From contig CAUHGY010000062.1 in NCBI GenBank assembly GCA_959605945.1, forward strand, positions 1-11,029: a stretch of DNA of 11,029 bases, written 5' to 3'. The position numbers were made by a program, and so were the translations under genes. Shown in pieces: positions 1 through 6,810 of the stretch (its first letter is position 1; every line of letters begins with the position of its first letter). Below the pieces are notes generated by a model that saw only the letters and a list, made by a program, of their open reading frames with translations, was not told the origin of the DNA and did not search any database. This DNA comes from an uncultured Clostridia bacterium (lineage in GTDB: Bacteria; Bacillota; Clostridia; Christensenellales; Borkfalkiaceae).

Positions 1-174
1 TTTTTCAAAAAATCAACGGGTGCTTAGCGATATAATGTGCTTGCTTGCAAGGGCATTTTTGCTTATATTACATCGCAAGCACCTTTCCGAAGGAAAAACG
101 ACGCAAAGCGTCGGCTGATTTTTTCAAAAAATCAACGGGTGCTTAGCGATATAATGTGCTTGCTTGCAAGGGCA
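1..174. repeat. Direct repeat, 55-bp copies at 119-bp spacing
   Basis: Bases 1-55 and 120-174 are identical over 55 bp, so the repeat period is 119 bp. The first copy starts at the window edge, so the array may continue to the left. Copy 2 diverges at 175, which makes it an incomplete last unit. Between the copies lie two further perfect inverted repeats: 99-104 with 108-113 (six pairs, AAA loop) and 116-124 with 126-134 (TGATTTTTT against AAAAAATCA), the second spanning the start of copy 2. No ORF runs through the repeat. It looks like a palindromic non-coding repeat rather than a gene fragment; what it does is unknown. Confidence 0.85.
19..83. repeat. Long imperfect hairpin inside the 119-bp repeat unit
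   Basis: The arms GGTGCTT (19-25) and AAGCACC (77-83) pair, followed after a bulged A26 by GCGAT (27-31) with ATCGC (72-76). After one mismatch about seven more pairs form (33-39 with 64-70, two of them G-U if transcribed). The apical part contains the self-complementary CTTGCAAG. Copy 2 of the direct repeat keeps only the left arm, because it diverges before the right arm begins. A structured repeat or MITE-like unit is the simplest reading; no terminator-type T tract follows. Confidence 0.6.
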
Positions 175-321
175 AGTGATAGACGGTATTGAGGTGTTCG
201 GTACGTAAAATTGTCAAAAAAGGAATGACCGTCTCAAATAATATTCGGAATTGACTGTTACGATATATAAATCTGTCATGAAAATCGGCGCCGTAAGGCG
301 CAAAGATATTTTTCGTAAAAA

Positions 322-351
322 TTGAATGCTGTTTATATTGTACAGGATATT
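322..351 (+). promoter_or_regulatory. Possible promoter of the FHA-ABC transporter operon
   Basis: TTGAAT (322-327) and GATATT (346-351) are separated by 18 bp and lie about 65 bp before the start codon at 416. The match to the housekeeping sigma consensus is moderate. An isolated TTGACT at 251-256 has no good -10 element at the right distance. The rest of 175-415 holds a short hairpin (288-292 with 297-301) and no gene I can support. Confidence 0.3.
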
Positions 352-415
352 TATTGAAGGGATTTTGACCGCAGGCGCTTGAAAAAGCCGGAGTATTTCG
401 CAGAGAGGAGCTTTC

Positions 416-1981
416 ATGGCTAAAAAAAAGGAAAATAACAACATAATACTGAAAATTCAGGAAGGCGAGCTTTTCAAGTTTTTCGATACGGAAAGCAGAG
501 AGCGGGTAACCGTCGGTTCGCGCCGTGCCTGCGATATAGTTATAAAATCGCAGGTCATAGCACCTGTGCAGGCAGTTTTATTCAAAGAGAACGGTTCCTG
601 GTTTGTCAGGGACATGACTACCGAAGAATCCCGCAGCACGTTGCTTATCGGCGGAAAAAAGCCCAAGAAGAATCCCTTTAAATTCGACGCGGCGCTTACT
701 TTCTGCCGTTACGGTGAAAAAAAGAGAGTTATAGCGGAAATAGTTCCCGTTAAAAACATAAGCCGCAGACACGATAAAAAACGCATTGATCTGACAGAAA
801 AAACAATCACAACCGTGGGCAGCGGCAAGACATGCGATGTCGTAGTAAACAATCCCATGGTCGATGAAAGACATTTTTTTATCGTTTACGACGGCGGCAG
901 GTGTTATATAGAAGACTGTCGGTCGCTTAACGGAACATATGTTAACAATAAAAAAATAAGGCGTGCTTTGCTTAACGATTACGACCGCATTTCCATTCCT
1001 TCGGCGGCATACGTCTTTTTCAACAATAAACTGTTGTTTTCCACATCCGCTGCCGGGATACAGATAGACGTCATGCACATCAGCAAAGAAGTGCCTGACA
1101 GATATTCCAAAAATAAAAAAGTTACTTTGGTCAATGACGTCAGTTTCCGCATAGAAGCGGGCGATTTTGTGGCGATAGTCGGCGGAAGCGGCGCGGGTAA
1201 GTCCACCACGCTCGATTGCATAAACGGTATACGTCCGGCAACAGACGGTAAGATTTTTTACGATACGAACGATTACTACGAGAATATAAATTCCTATAAA
1301 GGCGTTGTCGGCAGCGTCCCGCAAAAAGACGTTATGCACGACGACCTTACCGTTGAAAGCGCGTTATATTATACCGCTCTCTTGAGAACGCGTTCCACGA
1401 TGACTAAACAGGAAGTTATGGAGTGGGTTTATAAAGCGATAGAAGACGTCAAGCTGCAGGGAAAGGAAAAATTGAAAATAAGTTCTCTGTCGGGCGGTCA
1501 GAAAAAGCGCGTTTCCATTGCCATGGAATTGTTATCCGATCCGAAAGTGATTTTTCTTGACGAACCGACAAGCGGTTTATCGCCCGACCTCGATCTGAAA
1601 ATGATGGAGCTTTTAAACGAACTGTCAAAAAAAGGGCGGACCATAGTAATAGTGACCCATGCCATGGAGAATCTTGACAAATGCGATAAAGTCGCTTTTC
1701 TCGGCACCGGCGGAAGGCTTTGCTTTTACGGCAAACAGTCGGAGGTGTTCAAGTATTTCGGAAAGAACAGCTATTCCAGAATTTTTGCAGCTCTTACCGA
1801 CGAAAACGTGTGCAAAACATATGAAACGCGTTACAGAAACAGCGAATATTACAGAGAACTCATGGCGTCGTACAATAAACTGTACGGCGCGGAAAAGGTA
1901 AGCGCAAAGGCGGATAAAACAAGCCGCAAAAAAAATGCGGAAAGTTTTGAGAATGCGGAGGATGCGGATGAAGAAATTTAA
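416..1981 (+). CDS. ABC transporter ATP-binding protein with two N-terminal FHA-like modules
   Basis: ATPase subunit (521 aa) of an ABCG/ABC-2-type exporter. Residues about 18-110 form a degenerate FHA-like module. Residues about 122-205 form a clearer FHA domain with the VGS turn at 134-136, H153 and the NG pair at 172-173. The nucleotide-binding domain covers about 216-450, with Walker A GGSGAGKST at 256-264, Q303 in the Q-loop, signature LSGGQ at 358-362, Walker B VIFLDEP at 378-384 and switch H415. The tail (about 490-521) is charged and low in complexity. The start is supported by GAGGAG six bases upstream. The gene overlaps the permease gene by 14 bp. The order FHA-FHA-NBD matches the N-terminal part of mycobacterial Rv1747. 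In both modules the base after the FHA glycine is Ser instead of the usual phosphothreonine-binding Arg, and the SxxH serine is replaced (Asp150 in module 2). Phosphopeptide binding is therefore doubtful. The substrate is unknown. Confidence 0.9.
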   Translation: MAKKKENNNIILKIQEGELFKFFDTESRERVTVGSRRACDIVIKSQVIAPVQAVLFKENGSWFVRDMTTEESRSTLLIGGKKPKKNPFKFDAALTFCRYGEKKRVIAEIVPVKNISRRHDKKRIDLTEKTITTVGSGKTCDVVVNNPMVDERHFFIVYDGGRCYIEDCRSLNGTYVNNKKIRRALLNDYDRISIPSAAYVFFNNKLLFSTSAAGIQIDVMHISKEVPDRYSKNKKVTLVNDVSFRIEAGDFVAIVGGSGAGKSTTLDCINGIRPATDGKIFYDTNDYYENINSYKGVVGSVPQKDVMHDDLTVESALYYTALLRTRSTMTKQEVMEWVYKAIEDVKLQGKEKLKISSLSGGQKKRVSIAMELLSDPKVIFLDEPTSGLSPDLDLKMMELLNELSKKGRTIVIVTHAMENLDKCDKVAFLGTGGRLCFYGKQSEVFKYFGKNSYSRIFAALTDENVCKTYETRYRNSEYYRELMASYNKLYGAEKVSAKADKTSRKKNAESFENAEDADEEI

Positions 1982-2786
1982 AAAACGTTCTGCAAAAATG
2001 AACATGATGCATTATAATGTGCTTGTAAGGCGTCAGTTCAAACAGATAATATCAAACGTAAAACTGTTCCTTTCGCTGTTGCTTCAAGCGCCGGTTATGC
2101 TGCTTATATCCATATTGGTATACGATAAAAACACATTTCACCCGGTTGTGAATACATTTAATGCGACCACCATTATTTTTGTGCTGGTTTTTGTGTCTGC
2201 ACTGATGGGCATTCTGAACTCTTACAGTTCTATATGCAAAGAGCGCGATATACTTACCCGCGAAGTTTTCGGAGGATTGGATGTTACCGGGTATCTTCTT
2301 GCAAAATTTACGGTACTTGCGCTTGTCGGATTAGTGCAGTGCATCATACTGGGCGTAGGGGCGCTTATTTTTATTGATTTTTCATTTACTGTCCCGTTTT
2401 TAGGGGTAATACAGTTTTTGCTTGCGCTTTTTTTAACAAATTTGTCTGTTTCCGCGATGGGGCTTTTAATTTCGTCTCTTCTCAAAGACGCGGGCAGCGC
2501 GATACTTCCCGTTCTTATAGTAATTATTGTTCAGGTAGTTTTTTCGGATGCGGTTTTTACTCTTGGCGGCTGGGTTCATTCGCTTTGCCATCTTATACCT
2601 ACCATGTGGGGTGTTGCCATAATAGGGCAAAGCTGCGATCTTAACAGCCATTGGCCGGGCGGTACGTATAAAGATATGTATAATTATTCGCCTGTCCTGG
2701 GGGTATTTGTGCTTTTGGCGCTGACGGCGGCGTGTCTGATTTTGGCAATAATAAAGCTTAAAAGAGATTACAGAAGCAAGGAATGA
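1968..2786 (+). CDS. ABC-2/ABCG-type transporter permease
   Basis: Membrane half of the exporter whose ATPase is the preceding gene (272 aa). Six hydrophobic segments are visible at about 33-52, 68-87, 110-136, 141-171, 177-197 and 241-264. After segment 2 there is an ERDILTREVFGG stretch (92-103), the kind of short amphipathic connecting helix found in ABCG/ABC-2 permeases. Reading is open from an ATG at 1935, but GGAGG at 1957-1961 with a six-base gap selects the ATG at 1968. This gives a 14-bp overlap with the ATPase gene and suggests translational coupling. ABCG half-transporters usually carry ATPase and membrane domains in one chain, so this is a two-gene version. The transported compound cannot be told from the sequence. 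Confidence 0.85.
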   Translation: MKKFKKRSAKMNMMHYNVLVRRQFKQIISNVKLFLSLLLQAPVMLLISILVYDKNTFHPVVNTFNATTIIFVLVFVSALMGILNSYSSICKERDILTREVFGGLDVTGYLLAKFTVLALVGLVQCIILGVGALIFIDFSFTVPFLGVIQFLLALFLTNLSVSAMGLLISSLLKDAGSAILPVLIVIIVQVVFSDAVFTLGGWVHSLCHLIPTMWGVAIIGQSCDLNSHWPGGTYKDMYNYSPVLGVFVLLALTAACLILAIIKLKRDYRSKE

Positions 2787-2790
2787 CAGG

Positions 2791-2922
2791 GTGACAGGCA
2801 GAGTCCGGGATAGGTTACGTTCCGAAGATTTTACGGATGAACGGCTTTTGCGTTTGCTTATAAAAGCTGCAATATGCCGTTTGTTGCAGGGGGCATTATT
2901 GAGCGGTATAAGTTGTAAGTAA
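2791..2922 (+). CDS. Possible small protein (43 aa) after the permease
   Basis: A GTG-initiated ORF begins four bases after the permease stop codon. AAGGA at 2778-2782, inside the end of the permease gene, lies eight bases upstream of the GTG, a good ribosome binding distance. The peptide is basic with charged residues in the first half (RVRDRLRSEDFTDERLLRLL) and a more hydrophobic, possibly amphipathic second half. It resembles no family I know. Arg codons include CGG and AGG as well as CGT, so codon use does not settle the matter. It may be translated as the third gene of the exporter operon or may be chance. Confidence 0.25.
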   Translation: MTGRVRDRLRSEDFTDERLLRLLIKAAICRLLQGALLSGISCK

Positions 2923-3095
2923 ACGGATGTCGCAGAAAACGCGGAAAAATTATGAAAAAATTTTCGGAAATTTTTTGAAATTATCAATTTTTCAAGGTGT
3001 ATTTAAGTTTTCGGTGTTATTATACACGTGTAAAACGCAAAGAGATTGGTTTTACAAACAAAATCAGCCCACACTCTCAATAAACTTTTTCCTAG

Positions 3096-3130
3096 GCGAA
3101 GCGTCCGATTATTCGGACGTTTTGCTTTTT
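3096..3130 (+). terminator. Intrinsic terminator downstream of the exporter operon
   Basis: Thirteen-pair stem (3096-3108 with 3113-3125, two G-U pairs, core CGTCCGA/TCGGACG) with a TTAT loop, followed at once by five T. It reads on the plus strand, 310 bp after the permease stop. It may end the exporter transcript with a long 3' region, or end a separate short transcript starting in the gap. Confidence 0.75.
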
Positions 3131-3330
3131 AAAATTTATTTCGGGCCGCTCCGCGCCGTCGCGTGTCGATAATAAAGATTCCGCATTGCAAAAAAATAAT
3201 AATTTATTCGGCTTATGATTTCAAAGTCGTTCTCGGTGAAGATAACGCCGCGGTTAATGTGCCGACGGCAGGCAGGTTTCGGCTTAGCTGCGCAAAGGTG
3301 TTTTTGAATTTAATATATTAAAACTTTTTT

Positions 3331-3371
3331 AACAGTTCGGCTCCGCGTTAAATACGCGGAGCCGAACTGTT
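3331..3371. repeat. Perfect 18-bp inverted repeat with 5-base loop
   Basis: The arms 3331-3348 and 3354-3371 are exactly complementary, GC-rich in the middle, with loop TAAAT. The hairpin lies 39 bp beyond the stop codon of the minus-strand phosphoribosyltransferase gene. Read on the minus strand it is followed by six A and then GTTTT; on the plus strand it is followed by TCTGAGATT. Neither side has a proper T tract, so it is not a textbook terminator. It could protect the 3' end of the minus-strand mRNA or act as a weak terminator. Confidence 0.8.
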
Positions 3372-3410
3372 CTGAGATTATATTGCAGTGTTTTTTAAAA
3401 TATTTATTTA

Positions 3411-3950
3411 TCAAAGCAGGGGGATAGCGGCAAGGTAAACAACGTCGTCTCTGTCTTTGGCGTCGCCTTCCGCAAGCACGAAGGCTTTTTTATGGATAAT
3501 GCCGCCTGCTTTTTTAACTATTTCTTCAAGACCTATAAGGCTTTCGCCGGTGGAAATAACGTCATCCACAATGCCTACTTTTTTTCCTTTCAGCAGGTCC
3601 ACGTCGTGCTTGGAAAGATAGAATTCCTGCGATTTTCCCGTGGTGATCGATGAGCCGTAACTTACGCTTATGCCGTCCTGCATATAAAGTTTTTTGGATT
3701 TACGGGCTACCGCGTAAAACGGCATGCCGAGTTCTCTCGCGGCAACATGGGTAAGCTGCAGCCCTTTAGATTCGGCAGTGATAAGAACGTCGCACCCCGA
3801 AAGCAGTTTTGCTATTTCTTTGCCGCAGTGTTCGGTGAGCGTCTGATTGCCGTGCAGATTGAAAAACGCGATGTTAATTCCGCTGGGCAAAGGAAGAACG
3901 GGCAATGCCGTTTTATAACCTTTGATATCGATTTCCAGAAATTTATCCAT
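3411..3950 (-). CDS. Purine phosphoribosyltransferase, adenine (Apt)-like
   Basis: Type I phosphoribosyltransferase (179 aa), close to the usual length of Apt. These cytoplasmic enzymes join a free purine base to PRPP to make the nucleotide and pyrophosphate (purine salvage). The PRPP-binding motif is VGIVDDVISTGES at 125-137, with the paired Asp129-Asp130 and the TGES loop. The hood-side stretch AESKG (59-63) and VARKSKK (81-87) match the positions of the EARG and RKPGK regions of Apt. The SITTGKSQEFYL segment (101-112) is the flexible PRPP loop region. On the minus strand AAGGGG about six bases before the ATG supports the start. Clostridial homologues of this shape are often annotated as adenine phosphoribosyltransferase, but base specificity is not proven and a xanthine-type role is possible. 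Confidence 0.8.
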   Translation of the reverse strand: MDKFLEIDIKGYKTALPVLPLPSGINIAFFNLHGNQTLTEHCGKEIAKLLSGCDVLITAESKGLQLTHVAARELGMPFYAVARKSKKLYMQDGISVSYGSSITTGKSQEFYLSKHDVDLLKGKKVGIVDDVISTGESLIGLEEIVKKAGGIIHKKAFVLAEGDAKDRDDVVYLAAIPLL

Positions 3951-3981
3951 AGTGCACCCCTTGACGGTTTTTCCGTTAAAC

Positions 3982-4011
3982 AGTTTATCACAAAATTATG
4001 CGTTTGTCCAA
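3982..4011 (-). promoter_or_regulatory. Promoter of the phosphoribosyltransferase gene
   Basis: On the minus strand TTGGAC (4006-4011) and TAAACT (3982-3987) are 18 bp apart and about 30 bp before the start codon at 3950. The left arm of the dyad at 3989-4052 lies in the spacer of this promoter. No purine riboswitch pattern is evident in the 154-bp divergent gap. Confidence 0.5.
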
Positions 4012-4052
4012 TTAAATCATATATTTATCGAATAAAGCATAATTTTATTGTG
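3989..4052. promoter_or_regulatory. Spaced dyad in the divergent promoter region
   Basis: AAAATTATGC (3992-4001) and GCATAATTTT (4037-4046) are perfect inverted repeats 35 bp apart; the outer bases CACA/TTGTG extend the symmetry imperfectly. CGTTAAAC occurs as a direct repeat at 3974-3981 and 4055-4062, just outside the dyad. The layout would suit a dimeric regulator acting on both genes, but in such A/T-rich DNA it may be chance. Confidence 0.35.
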
Positions 4053-4104
4053 AACGTTAAACTTTGCGGGATGCATTTTCCATAAAAGCAAAAGCGGAGG
4101 TTAT

Positions 4105-6756
4105 ATGGATTTTCACTCTCAAAAATACGAATACGCCGTAACAGCGCTCGGTTCTTCCGCTGCGAAAGGGCTTTCGGAATCGCGTCTCAACGAGAATTTG
4201 AGAAAATACGGGAAAAACGCTCTTACGCCCAAAAAAAAGAAAAGTTTTTTCGGTAAAATTCTGGACGCGCTCAAAGAACCCATGCTCCTGATTTTGCTTT
4301 TCGGTTTTGTGATAGCTTTGGGCGCTAATCTCGGCAAATTTTTCAAAACCGGCGACGGCGATTTCGGGGAATGCTTCGGAATTCTCGCTGCGGTCGTTCT
4401 TTCTGTTTCCATAACTCTGATAATGGAAGGAAGTTCGGAAAAAGCGTTTGCCGTTCTCAATAAGATTTACGACAATATCCGTGTAAAAGTGATTCGCGGA
4501 GGTTTTACTCTTTTCGTCTCGCAGGACAGTCTTGCCGTGGGCGATATCGTAGTAATCGAAAGCGGCGATAAGATTGCCGCCGACGGCAGGCTGATAGAGA
4601 GCGTTTCGCTTACCGTGGACGAATCGGCGCTGACGGGTGAAAGTCAGCCGCTTATTAAAAGCGCGGACGCCGTTCTTAATCCTTCGGTTCCGCTTGCCGA
4701 AAGAAAAAACATGGTTTATTCGGGAACGTTCGTCACCGGGGGCAGCGGCAAAATGATCGTTACCGCAGTGGGCGACGGAACAGAGATAGGAAAAATTGCC
4801 GGCGAACTGTCAAATAAAAGGGAAGTCGCTTCGCCGTTGCAGCATAAACTTGCAAATCTCGGAAAAATCATCACTGCCATAGGTACCGTTACGGCTGTGG
4901 TCGTTTTCATTCTTTCGCTGGTGAAACTTATCATGACCTCGTCCGTCAGCTTTTCGAGCGTTCAGGAATTGTTTATTTCCTGTATAATTTTGATAGTGGC
5001 GGCGGTACCGGAAGGTCTTCCCACAATAGTTGCGGTTTCGCTTGCTCTCAATATGATCAAGCTGGCGAGAGAAAATGCGCTGATAAAGAAAATGATCGCT
5101 ACGGAGACCGCCGGAGCCGTAAGCGTGATATGTTCGGACAAAACGGGAACGCTGACGATGAATAAGATGAGCGTTCTGAGCGTATGCAGCAACGAATTCT
5201 GCGTCGTGCCGGAAAAGCTTTCCGCCATTCCGCTTTTGCAGAATTTTGTGCTGAACTCTACTGCAGAGATAAGCGGAAAGGGGAAAAACGTGGTTTACAG
5301 AGGCAACGGCACAGAGTGCGCGCTGCTTGTGGCCGCATGCAGAAGCGATAAGAAACTCGATTATTCGCGTTACAGAAAGAATCATAAATTAATTTCCCGC
5401 GTTCCGTTCGACAGCAACAGAAAAACCATGACCACCGTTATTGAATTCGAAGGTTACCCGCGTGAGCTTATTAAAGGTGCGCCCGAAAAAGTTCTTCCGC
5501 TGTGCGAGTTGACGGAAAGCCAAAAAAACAAATTGTTTGCTGATATGGAAATACATCAGCGGCAGGCGCGGAGAGTGCTGTGCTTTGCCCATCGCGACGG
5601 GGCGGGAAATTTTACTTACGACGGATATGCCGTTCTCGCGGACGCCGTCAGACCTGAAGTGTACGAAGCCGTCAAAGATTGCAAGAAAGCGGGTATCAAG
5701 ATAAAAATTCTCACGGGGGATAATTATGCGACAGCTTATGCCGTCGCAAAAGAACTGGGCATAGCGGACAGTGAAAAACAGGTCGTAAACGGGCACGATA
5801 TCGAAGATCTCGACGACGAAGCGCTCAAAAAACTGCTGCCTAAAATAAACGTTATTGCGAGAAGTACGCCCATAATCAAACTGCGCGTGGTGAAGGCGCT
5901 GAAAGAGTCGGGCGAAGTGGTTGCCGTCACAGGCGACGGAATAAACGATGCTCCTGCGATCAAACATGCCGACGTCGGCATTGCCATGGGAAAAAACGGC
6001 AGCGACATCACAAAAGAAGCGGCTGACGTTGTCCTTTTAGACGATAGTTTTGCAACTATTGTCAAAGCCGTTTCTTTCGGCAGAAACGTTTACAGAAATC
6101 TGCAAAGATTTATATTGTTTCAGCTGTCAGTAAATCTTTCCGCGTTGTTTCTGGTGACGGCGGCGGCCGTAATGGGGCTGGATTCTCCGTTTAACACACT
6201 GCAGCTGCTGTGGATAAATATTATTATGGACGGTCCGCCGGCGCTCACTCTCGGGCTTGAAGCGACAGATGCATCTCTTATGCGTTTAAAACCCGTTGCG
6301 AGGGATAAAAGCATAGTTACATTTAAAATGTTTGCGCGTATATTGTTCAACGGCCTTTTCGTCGGCGGTATATTGTTGTGGCAGTACATTGCCAACTTTC
6401 TCGGGGCGGAAGACGGCGAAAAAGGCAGCGCCGTTTTCACACTGTTCATTCTTTTCCAGCTTTTCAATGCGTTCAACAGCAGGGAGCTGGGGGCAGACAG
6501 CATATTCCGCAGAGTAAGCAAAAACAAAATCATGGTAGTTACATTCGCCTGCACCTTCCTTATACAGATAATTATAGTACAGCTTGCGTATCCGCTTTTC
6601 GGAATAGGGCCCATGCGTTTTGCTCTGTGGCTGAAAATTGTCGTCACGGCGCTATCCATTGTGGCGGTGTCGGAAATTTATAAACTGTGTTACAGACTTA
6701 TGAAAGGCGGCGCGAAAAAGGGCGTAATATTGCGAAAATTCCTGCCCGAAAAATAA
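4105..6756 (+). CDS. P-type calcium-transporting ATPase, PMCA-like (P2B)
   Basis: ATP-driven membrane pump (883 aa) expected to export Ca2+. Ten membrane segments fit: about 58-77, 87-107, 252-277, 287-317, 668-690, 698-718, 740-763, 777-792, 808-830 and 838-858. Domain marks in order are actuator TGES (177-180), PEGLP in M4 (302-306, with ligand E303), DKTGT (345-349, phosphorylated D345), KGAP (457-460), TGDN (537-540) and GDGINDAP (610-617). M6 has N705 and D709, the SERCA N796/D800 pair. In M5 N677 is followed three residues later by Ala680 where SERCA has the site I Glu. This, and the FQLFN stretch in M8, are PMCA-like and predict one Ca2+ per cycle. There is no C-terminal calmodulin-type tail, as usual in bacteria. 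GGAGG (4096-4100) lies four bases before the ATG. Other divalent cations such as Mn2+ cannot be excluded. Confidence 0.9.
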   Translation: MDFHSQKYEYAVTALGSSAAKGLSESRLNENLRKYGKNALTPKKKKSFFGKILDALKEPMLLILLFGFVIALGANLGKFFKTGDGDFGECFGILAAVVLSVSITLIMEGSSEKAFAVLNKIYDNIRVKVIRGGFTLFVSQDSLAVGDIVVIESGDKIAADGRLIESVSLTVDESALTGESQPLIKSADAVLNPSVPLAERKNMVYSGTFVTGGSGKMIVTAVGDGTEIGKIAGELSNKREVASPLQHKLANLGKIITAIGTVTAVVVFILSLVKLIMTSSVSFSSVQELFISCIILIVAAVPEGLPTIVAVSLALNMIKLARENALIKKMIATETAGAVSVICSDKTGTLTMNKMSVLSVCSNEFCVVPEKLSAIPLLQNFVLNSTAEISGKGKNVVYRGNGTECALLVAACRSDKKLDYSRYRKNHKLISRVPFDSNRKTMTTVIEFEGYPRELIKGAPEKVLPLCELTESQKNKLFADMEIHQRQARRVLCFAHRDGAGNFTYDGYAVLADAVRPEVYEAVKDCKKAGIKIKILTGDNYATAYAVAKELGIADSEKQVVNGHDIEDLDDEALKKLLPKINVIARSTPIIKLRVVKALKESGEVVAVTGDGINDAPAIKHADVGIAMGKNGSDITKEAADVVLLDDSFATIVKAVSFGRNVYRNLQRFILFQLSVNLSALFLVTAAAVMGLDSPFNTLQLLWINIIMDGPPALTLGLEATDASLMRLKPVARDKSIVTFKMFARILFNGLFVGGILLWQYIANFLGAEDGEKGSAVFTLFILFQLFNAFNSRELGADSIFRRVSKNKIMVVTFACTFLIQIIIVQLAYPLFGIGPMRFALWLKIVVTALSIVAVSEIYKLCYRLMKGGAKKGVILRKFLPEK

Positions 6757-6810
6757 AAAAAGGCGCTCGGCGGTAAATAAAAATCTTTCTCGGAGCATAA
6801 ACTAATTTAT

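Larger units (their letters stand above)
2923..3410. other. Intergenic region with no convincing gene
   Basis: About 490 bp between the exporter operon and the minus-strand phosphoribosyltransferase. It contains the terminator at 3096-3130 and the perfect hairpin at 3331-3371. A run without stop codons at about 3163-3321 (plus strand, only a GTG start, no ribosome binding site) could be an eroded coding remnant, but I do not call it a gene. Confidence 0.6.

Noticed and set aside
1..174. CRISPR array
   Set aside because: Only two 55-bp repeats with long internal palindromes and a 64-bp interval that is itself structured; no cas genes are nearby.
1..174. REP elements mobilised by the IS200-type transposase
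   Set aside because: The repeat shares no end hairpin or flank with the IS element, and the transposase has the IS200 rather than the RAYT form.
288..312. Terminator before the FHA-ABC gene
   Set aside because: The five-pair stem is followed by AAAGA before a short T run, too far for an intrinsic terminator.
214..444. 76-codon minus-strand ORF before the FHA-ABC gene
   Set aside because: It runs into the start of the well-supported plus-strand gene, shows no known motif and covers its likely promoter.
2927..3172. 81-codon plus-strand ORF after the exporter operon
   Set aside because: No ribosome binding site, low-complexity start, and the strong intrinsic terminator at 3096-3130 lies inside it.
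3951..4104. Purine riboswitch or PurR control before the phosphoribosyltransferase
   Set aside because: The leader left of the promoter is about 30 bases, too short for a purine aptamer, and I see no clear PurR box.
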